DNA from: Ferruginibacter sp. | GTDB lineage: Bacteria; Bacteroidota; Bacteroidia; Chitinophagales; Chitinophagaceae | Length of the DNA stretch: 64,000 nt | Direction: 5' to 3' | Assembly: GCA_025362235.1 (NCBI GenBank) | Contig: JANYGZ010000080.1 | Location: forward strand, 40,798 to 104,797 | Part shown: positions 9,597 through 21,579 of the stretch, one piece after another | How positions within the stretch are numbered: the stretch's first letter is position 1 | How the letters are laid out: every line of letters starts with the position of its first letter | The notes under the pieces: generated by a model | The model's input: only the letters and a program-made list of their open reading frames with translations | What the model was told of the DNA's origin: nothing | Database searches by the model: none | Translations under genes and position numbers: made by a program

Positions 9597-9836
9597 CTAT
9601 ATATAAATTTTACAGGTGTTTAATATTTAATTTGAACTATAAAATTAAGGTTTGTTTTTTATAATATTTTTTCAATATTACGATTGTTATTATTTTATAA
9701 TTTATCGTTCAAAACAATAACGAATTTTTTATACCGAAATTACGTAAAGGAGGCTTAATACATTTTAATTATTTGGTAAAAAAAGTAAATGAATTCCGAA
9801 AACTTGTGGATAACAATCGCAGAAATAAATCGTTTC

Positions 9837-12800
9837 CTATTTTACCTGTACCAATATCTTTATAGCTCTTTTGGTTTTATCAGGAAAGATCACTTCTAAC
9901 AGGTATGATTCATTAGAAGGTGTTTCTATCATAGGCTTTATTGTGGCTATAAGGTTGCCTCCGCCGTGATTGATAGTTTGTGTATGCAATACCTGCCCTA
10001 TATTATTAAGTAACCTTGTTTGGTACTTACCTGCCGGTTGATTGATTAATTGAAGATTGATGTTACCATCTGTTACAGGGTTTGGATAAATATTAATGGT
10101 TGCAGCTCCGTTGATAAATGCGATTTTTACAATGCGGCTAAAAGTTCTATCACCTGATAAGCCAATACTTTTAATACGGTAAAAATTATAACCCAAAAAT
10201 GGGTTCACATCCAGCCATTGATATTTAGCAGAACGGGTGGTTCCTATTGCAAGGGTAGAATTTACCCTGGTGAAATATTCCCCATCAACAGATTTTTCTA
10301 TTTCATATTTATTAATGTTCAACTCATTTTCTACTTCCCATTCTACCGCAATAGCATTGTTTTGCCTGGTGACTTTAATTGTGCTGAAAGTTACAGGTAA
10401 TGGTTGTTCACGATTTTTAAAGACCAATCTAAAGCGGTTAGCCAATGCACTTTCGGCATCTCCATTCACAGAAAAGTTAATATTCGTATTACCCGTCAAA
10501 TTTATCAGCGTGGATAATTTGGTATAACTGTCTTCTAAATATCCTTCCAACCCATTTGCAAAAATATTGGTGGCAAATTGAAATTGGTAATTCCGTTGAG
10601 TTGCATGAGTTAAAAAATAAAAGATGGTATCACTTTCTGTAATAAAAGGCCTCCTTTCAACAGCCAGTTTTTGATTGCTCCTTGTTAAAGAAAATGTTTC
10701 ATTTACATTACCAAATTTCAGGGCATCATTTATATCAATATCATTGCTGTATGTATCGCCAAATTCCACCGTGTTACCATCTGCAATGCTGGTGGCACTA
10801 TCGTTATGCAGCAGGTGGAGATTAGTTCGTATAAATTCACCTCTGTTACCAAGCTCAGCAACAGGGCGAAAAATAAATGGATTATTAAAGGGGGCTTTAT
10901 TGCTTTCCTGAAAAGTGATGGAAGCAGAAGCAGGCAATATTCTTTCAACAAAAAATGCCTGGCTGCTTTGAATATAATTATTCTGCGAAGAACCGCCATA
11001 CGGAGCAGTAGGTATAAAAATACCAGGAGTGGCTAAATCTTCCATAGTAACGTAGGCGCCAACCTGGTTAATGTTTGGATCAAATACATAAAAGCGATGC
11101 GTATAAATGTTATCAGATTTATCAATCAAATTAAAATCTATTGGTGAGGGATAGGGGTTGCCGACAAGGCCATAGGTGTATGGTAAACTAATATTTACAG
11201 GCCCTGTTTGTAACTTGCCGCTACAACTTAAAGTAGTATAATCGCTATTGGCAATATTGGTTAAAATGGGGTTTCTGTCTCCCCTTACAAATAAAAAGTA
11301 ACCGGTTCCTTTAGAAGGGGATAATGGCGTATGTGTATTATCTACATTAATAAAATTTGTGCCATCATATTTTTTTAAAGAATAATTATTAGTGGGCGTA
11401 ATATCTAAACCGTTACCTGCTATTTGAGGTCCCGTAATTAAAGTACCGCGGTGATAATTGCCCGGTCCATAAACTGCTCCACCCAACTGCCAGGTATCAT
11501 AAATATCACCTGTTTCATTTAAGGGAGTTGTAACTAAGCGCCATGCCCGATGCGAAACAGGGTTATTATTTGGAAAAAATCTTTCTACATAAAATCTACC
11601 AACACCATAATTTATACTTGCAGTGACAGGAATTTCAGCTACTCTTGCTGTATTTGTAGCTGTTGATAGCAGCGTGATATCGCCAAACGTGCAATTTAAT
11701 TTGCTGTTATCCAATAGCGTTAGTGTATTAACTATGCCCATATTATTTACTATGTTTATGCCAGTGCTGGTATTATTAATATTGAGATTATAAAAATTAA
11801 CTGGTACCGTAATTGTACAAATATAATTCTGCCCATTAAGGGCATTAGCAAAAACAACTGTGCCATTGTTGTGTGCAAAATCGCTGGTTCCTGATTTGGT
11901 AAAATTGCCCAAAATAGTCAATATACCTGATGGTGCTGTTTTGATACCGGCAATACCGGAAATAACAAAATGCTGATAACTAAGGCCATTAGCATTAGTA
12001 ATTGGTTGGTTATTATCTCTTGAATAATTGATGGTGCTGCCGGGCTGGAGCACAATATTTTCAATATTTGAATGTATAGAAGAATTGTTACTGAAGGTAG
12101 CCGTGAACCCATGAAACCCTTCATTATTACCACTGTTAAAAGTTCCTCCACTTTCCACAATTACAGTTTGTGTACCTGCAGGGCCACTAATACCATTATC
12201 ATTTATAGTAAAAACTCCACCGTTTTTTATTGTAAACGTTCCAAGATTATTTAGCACAATATTGCTGCTCGAATTATTTACATCCGATCCTGTTACTTCT
12301 ATATCCTGGTATGTTTTTGACCGGATACTTTTGGAACTGCTTCCTGCAAATTCAACAACACCTCCTGTTAAATTATATACTCCGCCCATCATTGGCTGTA
12401 CACCCCCAGTTGACACTATCAATCTTCCTCCATCCATTGTTAAATTAGCATTTGTACTTCCATCACCTACATTATGGCCGGTACAATCCAATACTGCCGT
12501 ACCAGTAATTTTCACTGTTCCAACCGGGGCAAAACCATTGCCAGGGTTTTTAATTCCGCTTTCAGAAAATACCAGGTTTTTAAAGTCTGCACGGGCATTA
12601 AAATTTTGATTGCCCGCCTTGTTAAATTCAATGGTACCGTTGGTTTCCAGTATTATTGGTTCTGCAACTATTGCAGCTCCCACTCCGCTAAAGCCACCGC
12701 TATTACTTGTTTTTAAAATTCCGCCGCCAGCTATGGTAACACTTGCCGAGGCTCCGTTATTATTTATCCTGCAATTAGTAATATCAAGTGTGCCATTTAC

Positions 12801-13748
12801 CTGCAAGTTACCTGCCTGTTTATTGATGTTTTGATTTTCAGCGGGAACTGTAATTTTTACATTTGCCCCTACGGGTACGATAGCTCCGTTGGTAAAACGC
12901 AAACCACTACTTATGGTATTAATGGTTAAAGACCCATCTAACACAGATGTTGAATTTGGCAATGTTATAAATCCATCTGTTTGGTTTATTACACTTGCTC
13001 CTGTTAATCCGCCACGAAAAATTTTTATACCACTACCGGCAATGTTGAACGGAGCATTTACTTCAAGGATACAATTAAGGATATTGTTGAAAGATGTTCC
13101 AAAAGCTGCAATTGGTGCAGCGCTTATTCTTAAAATAGGGATGTCGGTTATTAAAGGAGTTTTGAAATAATCCTGCGCACCTGTTTTATTAAAAATATAA
13201 TTGACTATATTCCACTCAAATACAGATTTATCCTGGTAAATAAATTTAGAATTTATGTTTAAGTAATTATCTCCAATGGCATTAGCCGCCGCTACACTAC
13301 CAGCTGCATTTGCAATAACTTTTCCGCCTGTTTTAATTAATGCAGTACCTGAACCTATCGGAGCAGATAGTGTGGTAAAATTCAATAATAAAATACCTCC
13401 ATTTTCCACCACGAAATTATCGCCAACACCACCAATTGTATAAGCAGCCGTTAAAGTTAATTGCAGGGTTCCACCGCTTTGAATAGTTGTATTTTTTAAA
13501 GATACCCCTCCTGTACTTACTGTAACGGTGTGCAGGTTTTGAATACGGATACTTGTTGCTGTTGACGTAGGTACAAGGGTTGCAGCAAAATAACTAATAT
13601 CATCATGAGAAGATTGCCAACTTGCTAATGCTGACCAATCGCCGGTTGCTACAGATTTAAAGTAATCTGTATTTAAGCTTGGTTGAGTAAAACAAATTAT
13701 TGGCAATAATAAAAATGAAATTGAAAGAACCGCATAATTTTTTTTCAT
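9837..13748 (-). CDS. Large secreted surface protein with T9SS type A sorting domain
   Basis: This 1303-residue protein has a signal peptide (about 1-22). A long region rich in short repeats of Gly, Asn, Thr and Val follows (for example ENGGILLLNF, ESGGTFNSG), typical of a beta-helix adhesin. A central part has GNPYPSPIDFN. The C-terminal sorting domain (about 1215-1303) starts INIYPNPVTDGNINLQL and ends KILVQVK, which matches the Bacteroidota T9SS type A signal. It should be exported through Sec, then T9SS, and anchored or released at the cell surface. No catalytic motif is visible. It is upstream of the polysaccharide locus on the same strand but separated by 240 bases. Confidence 0.88.
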   Translation of the reverse strand: MKKNYAVLSISFLLLPIICFTQPSLNTDYFKSVATGDWSALASWQSSHDDISYFAATLVPTSTATSIRIQNLHTVTVSTGGVSLKNTTIQSGGTLQLTLTAAYTIGGVGDNFVVENGGILLLNFTTLSAPIGSGTALIKTGGKVIANAAGSVAAANAIGDNYLNINSKFIYQDKSVFEWNIVNYIFNKTGAQDYFKTPLITDIPILRISAAPIAAFGTSFNNILNCILEVNAPFNIAGSGIKIFRGGLTGASVINQTDGFITLPNSTSVLDGSLTINTISSGLRFTNGAIVPVGANVKITVPAENQNINKQAGNLQVNGTLDITNCRINNNGASASVTIAGGGILKTSNSGGFSGVGAAIVAEPIILETNGTIEFNKAGNQNFNARADFKNLVFSESGIKNPGNGFAPVGTVKITGTAVLDCTGHNVGDGSTNANLTMDGGRLIVSTGGVQPMMGGVYNLTGGVVEFAGSSSKSIRSKTYQDIEVTGSDVNNSSSNIVLNNLGTFTIKNGGVFTINDNGISGPAGTQTVIVESGGTFNSGNNEGFHGFTATFSNNSSIHSNIENIVLQPGSTINYSRDNNQPITNANGLSYQHFVISGIAGIKTAPSGILTILGNFTKSGTSDFAHNNGTVVFANALNGQNYICTITVPVNFYNLNINNTSTGINIVNNMGIVNTLTLLDNSKLNCTFGDITLLSTATNTARVAEIPVTASINYGVGRFYVERFFPNNNPVSHRAWRLVTTPLNETGDIYDTWQLGGAVYGPGNYHRGTLITGPQIAGNGLDITPTNNYSLKKYDGTNFINVDNTHTPLSPSKGTGYFLFVRGDRNPILTNIANSDYTTLSCSGKLQTGPVNISLPYTYGLVGNPYPSPIDFNLIDKSDNIYTHRFYVFDPNINQVGAYVTMEDLATPGIFIPTAPYGGSSQNNYIQSSQAFFVERILPASASITFQESNKAPFNNPFIFRPVAELGNRGEFIRTNLHLLHNDSATSIADGNTVEFGDTYSNDIDINDALKFGNVNETFSLTRSNQKLAVERRPFITESDTIFYFLTHATQRNYQFQFATNIFANGLEGYLEDSYTKLSTLINLTGNTNINFSVNGDAESALANRFRLVFKNREQPLPVTFSTIKVTRQNNAIAVEWEVENELNINKYEIEKSVDGEYFTRVNSTLAIGTTRSAKYQWLDVNPFLGYNFYRIKSIGLSGDRTFSRIVKIAFINGAATINIYPNPVTDGNINLQLINQPAGKYQTRLLNNIGQVLHTQTINHGGGNLIATIKPMIETPSNESYLLEVIFPDKTKRAIKILVQVK

Positions 13749-14230
13749 TAAAGTAAGATTTAAAAGGTTGTTACCTGCAAATGCTTATCGAAAAAAATAA
13801 TTTATTTTATTGACAGAACCAGACAATCAGGTGTGGTAAAAGAAGTAGCATCTCCCGGCAAGGAAGATGTCTTTTGCTTTTATATAGGATAGGTAAATAA
13901 AACGATGGTAAAATATATAAAAAAACAATAATAAGCAATACTTGAAAAATATTTATTTATAATGGGCAAAATATTTTTTTTGTGCAAAGTGCAGAAACTG
14001 GCGTGCGATATTATTAATTGGTCTACTTTCTACTTTTTGTAAAATGGGATAAAATACATTTTGAAGGACTATGATACTCTACAATTACTATTATCGTATC
14101 ATTTGTTCCATAGGGACATTTGGTTGGTAGCAATTAGCCAACACATAAGTATTTTCGTTCAGTAGGAACGATTGGTATTTATCCCTAGCATTAGTACAAG
14201 GAATGTATTTATATATTGGCAATCAAAAAA
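13749..14230. other. Intergenic region without a recognisable gene
   Basis: About 480 bases between the T9SS surface protein and hutU. No convincing coding frame was found on either strand. The right half holds two short palindromic repeat units (listed separately). The left half probably contains the promoter of the surface-protein gene, but I could not place a clear -7 box. Confidence 0.5.
14102..14180. repeat. Pair of short REP-like palindromic units
   Basis: Two related units stand about 49 bases apart. One contains GTTCCATAGGGAC followed by TTGGTTGGTA; the other contains CGTTCAGTAGGAACG followed by TTGGTATTT. Each has a small inverted repeat and a shared TTGGT tail, which looks like a dispersed intergenic repeat family. 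Function is unknown. Confidence 0.45.
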
Positions 14231-15907
14231 TTATTCCAACCTTTCTTTAATACCCAATCTAAATTTCCGGCTGGTATCTTTAGCAATATCGTAACCGGCA
14301 TCTGCATGTCGTATAACGCCTATACCCGGATCGTTACGTAAAACACGGCTTAACCTTGCCGCTGCTTCTGGTGTTCCGTCGGCCACTATCACCATTCCGG
14401 CATGTATACTGTAGCCCATACCCACACCGCCACCATGATGAAGGCTTACCCAGCTTGCCCCGCCCGCTGTATTCAGCAATGCATTTAATATCGGCCAATC
14501 GGCAATGGCATCGCTGCCATCAAGCATCGCTTCCGTTTCCCGGTTTGGGCTTGCAACAGAACCTGTATCTAAATGATCCCTGCCAATTACAATGGGAGCC
14601 TTGACCTTGCCGGTACGAACCAACTCATTAAAGGCAAGGCCCGCCTTTTCCCTGTCTCCCTGCCCTATCCAGCAAATACGTGCCGGCAATCCCTGGAAGG
14701 CGATGCGTTCCTGTGCCATTTTTATCCATCGCTGCATACTTTCATTTTCTGGAAATAATTGCATCATAACATCATCGGTTACACGGATATCTTCCGGGTC
14801 ACCACTTAATGCAGCCCAGCGGAATGGCCCTTTACCTTCGCAAAATAAGGGCCTGATATAAGCTGGTACAAACCCCGGGAAATCAAAAGCATTTTTTAGT
14901 CCGGCTTCCTGTGCCCTGGCCCGTAAATTATTTCCATAATCAAAAGTAATGGCACCCATTTTTTGCAACTGCAACATTAACTCTACATGCAGTTTCATAC
15001 TTTCATAACTTCTCTCTATATATTGCTGTGGATTTTGCTGCCTCAATATATTAGCCTGTTCATTGGTAAGCGTATTTGGTATGTAACCAATCAAGGGGTC
15101 ATGGGCAGAGGTTTGATCAGTAAGCGTATCAGGAATAATTTTTCTTTCCACAAGGCGTTGTAATAAATCAACTGCATTACATAACACACCAATTGATAAT
15201 GCAAGGCCTTTTTGTTTTGCATCAAGGGCTTTATCAATGGCTTCATCAATATTAATAATTTTTACATCAAGGTATTTTGTTTCAATACGTTTGTCTATTC
15301 TCCATTCTTCTACTTCAGCAATCAATGCAATGCCGTTATTCATTGTAATGGCCAGTGGTTGTGCTCCTCCCATTCCACCAAGACCAGCAGTTACATTCAG
15401 TGTGCCTCTTAATGTACCGCCAAAATCTTTATTAGCTGCAGCAGCATAGGTTTCGTAAGTGCCTTGTACGATGCCCTGCGAGCCAATATAAATCCACGAG
15501 CCTGCTGTCATTTGCCCGTACATGATTAATCCCTTTTTCTCTAATTCATCAAAATGCTCCCATGTAGCCCATTTAGGTACCAATTGACTATTGGAAATTA
15601 AAACCCTCGGTGCATCTTTATGCGTTTTAAGCATGGCAACCGGTTTGCCACTTTGAATAAGCAGTGTTTCATCATCATTCAAATCTTTCAATGCCTTTAT
15701 GATAAGATCGAGGCTCTCAAAATTTCTTGCAGCCTTTCCTCGCCCACCATACACAATCAATTCCCCCGGCCTTTCGGCCACTTCAGGATCAAGATTATTG
15801 AGGAGCATTCTTAAAGCTGCTTCCTGTATCCAGCCCTTGCAGGTTAGTCTATTACCTGTTGGTGTTTTGTATTTTACGGCATCGTATGTTGAAGTAGTAA
15901 CCTGCAT
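14231..15907 (-). CDS. hutU: Urocanate hydratase
   Basis: The 558-residue protein matches urocanase in length and sequence. The NAD+-binding segment [14 protein letters not shown] lies near residue 172, and the region with the conserved Cys ([15 protein letters not shown]) lies near residue 405. [13 protein letters not shown] is near the C-terminus. It converts urocanate to imidazolonepropionate in histidine degradation, using tightly bound NAD+. The other hut genes are not adjacent; the only possible partner in the window is the ureohydrolase at 53675-54721. The gene ends the transcript with the aminopeptidase gene 24 bases upstream. Confidence 0.96.
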   Translation of the reverse strand: MQVTTSTYDAVKYKTPTGNRLTCKGWIQEAALRMLLNNLDPEVAERPGELIVYGGRGKAARNFESLDLIIKALKDLNDDETLLIQSGKPVAMLKTHKDAPRVLISNSQLVPKWATWEHFDELEKKGLIMYGQMTAGSWIYIGSQGIVQGTYETYAAAANKDFGGTLRGTLNVTAGLGGMGGAQPLAITMNNGIALIAEVEEWRIDKRIETKYLDVKIINIDEAIDKALDAKQKGLALSIGVLCNAVDLLQRLVERKIIPDTLTDQTSAHDPLIGYIPNTLTNEQANILRQQNPQQYIERSYESMKLHVELMLQLQKMGAITFDYGNNLRARAQEAGLKNAFDFPGFVPAYIRPLFCEGKGPFRWAALSGDPEDIRVTDDVMMQLFPENESMQRWIKMAQERIAFQGLPARICWIGQGDREKAGLAFNELVRTGKVKAPIVIGRDHLDTGSVASPNRETEAMLDGSDAIADWPILNALLNTAGGASWVSLHHGGGVGMGYSIHAGMVIVADGTPEAAARLSRVLRNDPGIGVIRHADAGYDIAKDTSRKFRLGIKERLE

Positions 15908-15931
15908 ATTTAAATTAATTTATTAAAAATA

Positions 15932-17530
15932 TTACAATGCCGGAAATGACATTTCTTTAAACTTACTTTTTTGAGCGGCCATTTTTTCTATATCATCCCA
16001 TTTACGAGGGGCATCAATTGATAAAATTTCGTAACTGTCTTTTTTTATCAAAACATCATCTTCAATACGTACACCTATGTTCCACCACTTTTTATCACAG
16101 GGACTGTTTTCAGTAATATATATACCGGGTTCTACCGTAATCACCATGTTGGCTTTTAATGGCCCATAATTTCCTTTGTCATGTACATCTAATCCAAGAT
16201 AATGGGAGCATCCATGTGGATAATATTTATTTACTTCACTTTCATCTTTTATGACCCCAAGTTTAACCAAACCCTTTGCCAATATTTCGTTCGCCTTCTT
16301 GTTTAAGCTGCTAAAAGGAGTCCCTTCTTTACAAAGTTTAAAAATTTCTTCCTGTGCTTCATACACTAAATTATAAATTGCTTTTTGTTCTGCAGTAAAT
16401 TTTCCAGTTGCAGGAATAGTCCTGGTAACATCAGCAGAATAACCGTGGTACCCTGCCCCTACATCCATCAGCAATAATTGATTTTCTATTTTGGTACTGT
16501 TATTAGTTTCATAATGTAAAATGCAACCATTGGCACCAGCGCCTACTATTGGCGGATAACCTTCATCCTCTGCGCCATATCGTCTATGTATATACCTGTG
16601 TATGCCCTCTATTTCATTTTCACTCATATCCGGGCTTACAGCTTTCATTACTTCTGCATGGGCAATGCTGGAAAGTTTAATGCTCTTGCGCAGCGGTACT
16701 AATTCTTCTGGAGTTTTAATTTCCCTAAGGGAATTTGTTATTTCCAGGTAATAATCTGTACCCCACATAGGTTCTTTTAAATTTGCCTTTATTTTTTCGA
16801 TAGCTGCAGAATCAGGATTATTTAATACCTGGTTAATAACAGCATCGTTTTTAAAAGCATCATTTGTTGTTACCTGCTTTTGATAATTTGTTACAAAATA
16901 TTTTAAATTGCCCGGGCGTAAATATTTTTTTATCAGCAGATGCTCTTTATGTAATTCTATATCGCCTTGTTCTGATACCAGGCCCACTTTAAAGGTTTGC
17001 AAAAGGCCAAACAAATCGTACCCACTATCATCTCCTTTTATATCAGTTGGCAACTCATCGTGAATTACTACGCTGAATTTTTTATGATCAATAACAAAGT
17101 TTTTGAAATTGTTGCCATCGGATACTTTTTTAAAACCCAGTTGTTTTATAACACCTTCTTTGCCTAACCTTCTTCCCTGCCATTGTTCCCGTTGTTCATT
17201 GCGCTCCTGAACAAAGAAAATTTCATTGTATGCAGTGTCTCCCTTTCCCTGCCAATCTTTAAATAATATCAGTACGGCATTGGGCTCTTTGTAACCGGAG
17301 AGATAATACAAATCGGGGCTGGGATGAAAAACATAATCGACATCATTGGAAAAAACTCTTTCGGGGTAGGCAAATATAACAGCTACCGAATTGGGCGGCA
17401 TCGAATCACGGAATGCTTCCCTTCTGCCCTGGTGAAATTCTTTTGAAAGATAATCAGTTGGCAAGTTTTTTTGTGCAATACCAATACTTATAAAACAAAT
17501 AAATACTAAGGTGGTGGCTATTTTTTTCAT
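15932..17530 (-). CDS. pepP: Secreted Xaa-Pro aminopeptidase (M24B)
   Basis: The 532-residue protein has a signal peptide (ATTLVFICFISIGIAQ). An AMP_N-type N-terminal domain with YYLSGYKEPNAVL is followed by the pita-bread M24 domain. Metal ligands can be seen as Asp in LMDVGAGYHGYSADVTRT, His in YPHGCSHYLGLDVHD, and Glu in VITVEPGIYI and GVRIEDDVL. It should remove N-terminal residues preceding proline from peptides in the periplasm. Its stop is 24 bases from the hutU start, so co-transcription is likely; both genes fit amino-acid and peptide catabolism. Confidence 0.93.
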   Translation of the reverse strand: MKKIATTLVFICFISIGIAQKNLPTDYLSKEFHQGRREAFRDSMPPNSVAVIFAYPERVFSNDVDYVFHPSPDLYYLSGYKEPNAVLILFKDWQGKGDTAYNEIFFVQERNEQREQWQGRRLGKEGVIKQLGFKKVSDGNNFKNFVIDHKKFSVVIHDELPTDIKGDDSGYDLFGLLQTFKVGLVSEQGDIELHKEHLLIKKYLRPGNLKYFVTNYQKQVTTNDAFKNDAVINQVLNNPDSAAIEKIKANLKEPMWGTDYYLEITNSLREIKTPEELVPLRKSIKLSSIAHAEVMKAVSPDMSENEIEGIHRYIHRRYGAEDEGYPPIVGAGANGCILHYETNNSTKIENQLLLMDVGAGYHGYSADVTRTIPATGKFTAEQKAIYNLVYEAQEEIFKLCKEGTPFSSLNKKANEILAKGLVKLGVIKDESEVNKYYPHGCSHYLGLDVHDKGNYGPLKANMVITVEPGIYITENSPCDKKWWNIGVRIEDDVLIKKDSYEILSIDAPRKWDDIEKMAAQKSKFKEMSFPAL

Positions 17531-17654
17531 TCCGTTTTATTTAATGATGCAAAATTGGCATCCCTAAAAGTAACAATTTTATTTTTTTATTTAATTTATA
17601 AATTACTATTTAGCTGCAAAAAAATGATACTTGTTGTTCGTTAGTTGATACAAC

Positions 17655-17682
17655 AAAAAATCCCCTCCAAAAATGAAGGGGA
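17655..17682 (-). terminator. Rho-independent terminator of groES-groEL
   Basis: Read on the minus strand, a stem TCCCCT/AGGGGA (17661-17666 with 17677-17682) with a 10-base loop is followed by a run of six T. It lies about 27 bases after the groEL stop. Confidence 0.8.
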
Positions 17683-17708
17683 CCTTATTATTTTGAAATG
17701 CGATCATA

Positions 17709-19415
<1,707 letters not shown>

Positions 19416-19463
19416 CTATAAAGTTTAAAAAACTACTAGTTTAGCACATATCTTATTAGCTAA

Positions 19464-19745
19464 TTACACAATTGCCAATATATCGCTCTCTCTCATTATC
19501 AGGTATTCAATACCTTCGAAAGTGATTTCGGTGCCTGCATATTTGCCATATAAAACAGCGTCCCCTGCTTTAACGGTAACAGGTTCGTCTTTTTTACCCG
19601 GGCCTGCTGCCAGTACTACACCACGCTGTGGTTTTTCTTTTGCCGTATCCGGAATAATAATGCCTCCTGCAGATTTTTCTTCCGCAGCTGCTGGTTGCAC
19701 AATCACCCTGTCGTGTAGGGGGGTAATGTTTAACTTCTTCGCCAT
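19464..19745 (-). CDS. groES: Co-chaperonin GroES (Cpn10)
   Basis: The 93-residue protein contains [20 protein letters not shown], then [16 protein letters not shown] with the mobile loop, and [16 protein letters not shown]. It ends [14 protein letters not shown] as in GroES. It caps the GroEL cylinder. The gene is the first of the groESL pair. No CIRCE (HrcA) element is visible upstream, but two near-identical 12-base direct repeats lie about 90-125 bases before the start (see separate entry). Confidence 0.98.
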   Translation of the reverse strand: MAKKLNITPLHDRVIVQPAAAEEKSAGGIIIPDTAKEKPQRGVVLAAGPGKKDEPVTVKAGDAVLYGKYAGTEITFEGIEYLIMRESDILAIV

Positions 19746-19835
19746 AATTGTATTGATTTTGATTTGATTAAATTAAATGCCTTTAATAATAGGCAAAAGT
19801 GGTACACCAATTTTATACCAAATGGCAATACTGGC

Positions 19836-19868
19836 ATACTTGTCAGTTTTAATGAGATACCTGTCAGT
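19836..19868 (-). promoter_or_regulatory. Direct repeats upstream of groES, candidate regulator site
   Basis: On the minus strand ACTGACAGGTAT (19857-19868) and ACTGACAAGTAT (19836-19847) are repeated 21 bases apart, two helical turns. A weaker CAGT-containing copy follows near 19881-19889. The region lies between the divergent groES and nusB genes. The arrangement looks like an operator, but no regulator is known to me for it. Confidence 0.4.
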
Positions 19869-20017
19869 AAAAGTCAAATTATGGCAGTCATTTTTTCATT
19901 TTTACCACAGCTTGTAATTAAGCCATGGGGCAACAAGGCCATCCTTATTCGATTCGCTAATAGAAATATTTTATTGCCGTTAAATAACAGAACAGGCCCT
20001 GCCAAATTTTAATCCCC

Positions 20018-20025
20018 TAAATTTG
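20018..20025 (+). promoter_or_regulatory. Bacteroidota -7 box of nusB
   Basis: TAAATTTG fits the Bacteroidota -7 consensus TAnnTTTG and lies 24 bases before the nusB ATG. No clear -33 TTTG was found at the right distance. Confidence 0.55.
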
Positions 20026-20048
20026 CCATCCATAAAAGTTCTTTTAGA

Positions 20049-20981
20049 ATGATCAGCAGAAGAAATATCCGGGTTAAAGTAATGCAAAGCCTATATACTT
20101 TAGATAGTATGGGCAACGATGTAAAACCAGCCGAGGCTGTAGGCCTTTTAAGAAATCAGATTGACCAAAGCCGCCGGTTATTTGTTTACCTCGTTTTCTT
20201 TTTAACCGAAGTTGCCCGGTACGCTGAAAAAGATGCACTAAAAAAAGCATCCAAGCATTTACCTACCAAGCAAGACCTGAACATAAATACCAAAATTACC
20301 GGTAATGAGTTACTATGGAAAATAGTGGAAGAACCGGGATATGTTACTGCCTGCATGGAAACAAAGCCTCAATTACTGGTTGATGAAGAACTTTTAAAAA
20401 AAACTTATCAGGCCTTGGCCCAGTCCGAAGAATACATAGACTATATTACGCTTCAAAACAGGGATAAAAAGGGTGAAAAAGATATACTTGAATTTATTTT
20501 TACCAACCTGATGCTGCCAAATGAAAACTTCATCAGCCATGTTGAAGAGCATTTTATAAACTGGGACGATGATGCGGAAATGATGAATGTGCTTATGCTG
20601 AATTTTTTACAAAAACCTGGCAGTTTTAATTTTAATGAATTTGTAAGTAAAGAAAAATGGGATTTTGCAAAGGGGCTATTGGAAACTACCATTGAAAAGA
20701 AAGAGATAAGTATGGAATTGCTAAAACCCAAATTAAAAAACTGGGACGCAGACCGTATAGCCTCGCTGGACCTGATTATTATTGAAATGGGCATTTCAGA
20801 ATTCCTGTTTTTTGAAACTATCCCTACAAGGGTTACCATCAATGAATATATCGATCTTGCAAAAGATTATAGTACACCACAAAGCGGCCAGTTTATCAAT
20901 GGTATTTTAGATAATATCCATAAAGAACTTACTGCAGAAGGAAAAATAAATAAAAAGACTTTTAAGAACAGTACGCTTTAA
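20049..20981 (+). CDS. nusB: Transcription antitermination factor NusB (long Bacteroidota form)
   Basis: The 310-residue protein begins with the NusB-like segment RRNIRVKVMQSLYTLDSMGND. The conserved helical NusB fold is in the C-terminal half, with NWDADRIASLDLIIIEMGISEF and TRVTINEYIDLAKDYSTPQS near residues 230-280. The N-terminal insertion making it twice the E. coli length is usual in Bacteroidota. It binds boxA RNA with NusE and supports rRNA antitermination. It starts a plus-strand group nusB, DUF1573, yajC, coaE. Confidence 0.93.
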   Translation: MISRRNIRVKVMQSLYTLDSMGNDVKPAEAVGLLRNQIDQSRRLFVYLVFFLTEVARYAEKDALKKASKHLPTKQDLNINTKITGNELLWKIVEEPGYVTACMETKPQLLVDEELLKKTYQALAQSEEYIDYITLQNRDKKGEKDILEFIFTNLMLPNENFISHVEEHFINWDDDAEMMNVLMLNFLQKPGSFNFNEFVSKEKWDFAKGLLETTIEKKEISMELLKPKLKNWDADRIASLDLIIIEMGISEFLFFETIPTRVTINEYIDLAKDYSTPQSGQFINGILDNIHKELTAEGKINKKTFKNSTL

Positions 20982-21065
20982 TGGATAATTTTTTAATTGA
21001 TAATGGATAATGAATGCATTTGCTATTGCCAGTAGAAAATCAATATTTATTAAAAGCTTTTACTT

Positions 21066-21095
21066 TTTGCCTTTAGCTTTTAAAATATAACTTTG
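21066..21095 (+). promoter_or_regulatory. Bacteroidota-type promoter of the DUF1573 gene
   Basis: A -33 element TTTG (21066-21069) and a -7 element TAACTTTG (21088-21095) are separated by 18 bases, close to the Bacteroidota sigma-A consensus. The -7 box ends 13 bases before the ATG at 21109. Confidence 0.7.
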
Positions 21096-21108
21096 CAAAA
21101 AACAGCGG

Positions 21109-21543
21109 ATGAAAAAAATTGTTTTGTTTTTAATTACAGTAATGGCCTTTGTTTGCTGTGATGTTCGCAGAAAAGATAAGGTTTCAGATGGTACAGCTAC
21201 CATGGCAGAAATGGCATCAACTGATACAACTTCTGTACAAATTATTGACAGCGTTTATGATTTCGGCAAAATAGCAGAAGGAGAAAAGGTAACCTATAAT
21301 TTCAGGTTTTTAAATAGCGGTAAAAAGCCATTGATTGTTACAGATGCCCACGCCAGTTGTGGGTGTACGGTACCTGAAAAACCCGAGAAACCAGTTATGC
21401 CCGGCGAAACTGCTTTTATAAAAGTGGTGTTTAACAGTAAAGGAAAGATGGGGCCCAATGTAAAAACAATTACCGTTAATTCCAATGCAAACCCGGCCTT
21501 TCCGCCGCTATATTTAAAAGGAGAAGTAACAGCAGTAAAATAA
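21109..21543 (+). CDS. DUF1573 domain protein, exported
   Basis: The 144-residue protein starts with a signal sequence MKKIVLFLITVMAFVCCDVRR; the Cys pair at the end suggests a lipoprotein. A DUF1573 immunoglobulin-like domain follows: IDSVYDFGKIAEGEKVTYNF, then a Cys pair in HASCGCTVPEKP, and KVVFNSKGKMGPNVKTITV. The family is abundant in Bacteroidota envelopes, but its molecular role is not established. The neighbours nusB and yajC are the usual ones for this gene. It has its own promoter. Confidence 0.9.
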   Translation: MKKIVLFLITVMAFVCCDVRRKDKVSDGTATMAEMASTDTTSVQIIDSVYDFGKIAEGEKVTYNFRFLNSGKKPLIVTDAHASCGCTVPEKPEKPVMPGETAFIKVVFNSKGKMGPNVKTITVNSNANPAFPPLYLKGEVTAVK

Positions 21544-21579
21544 ATAAATATCAATTTTTAATAACTCAATTAAACACAC

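Noticed and set aside
19764..20012. 82-codon plus-strand frame between groES and nusB
   Set aside because: It covers the divergent promoter region and repeats, and has no family pattern.
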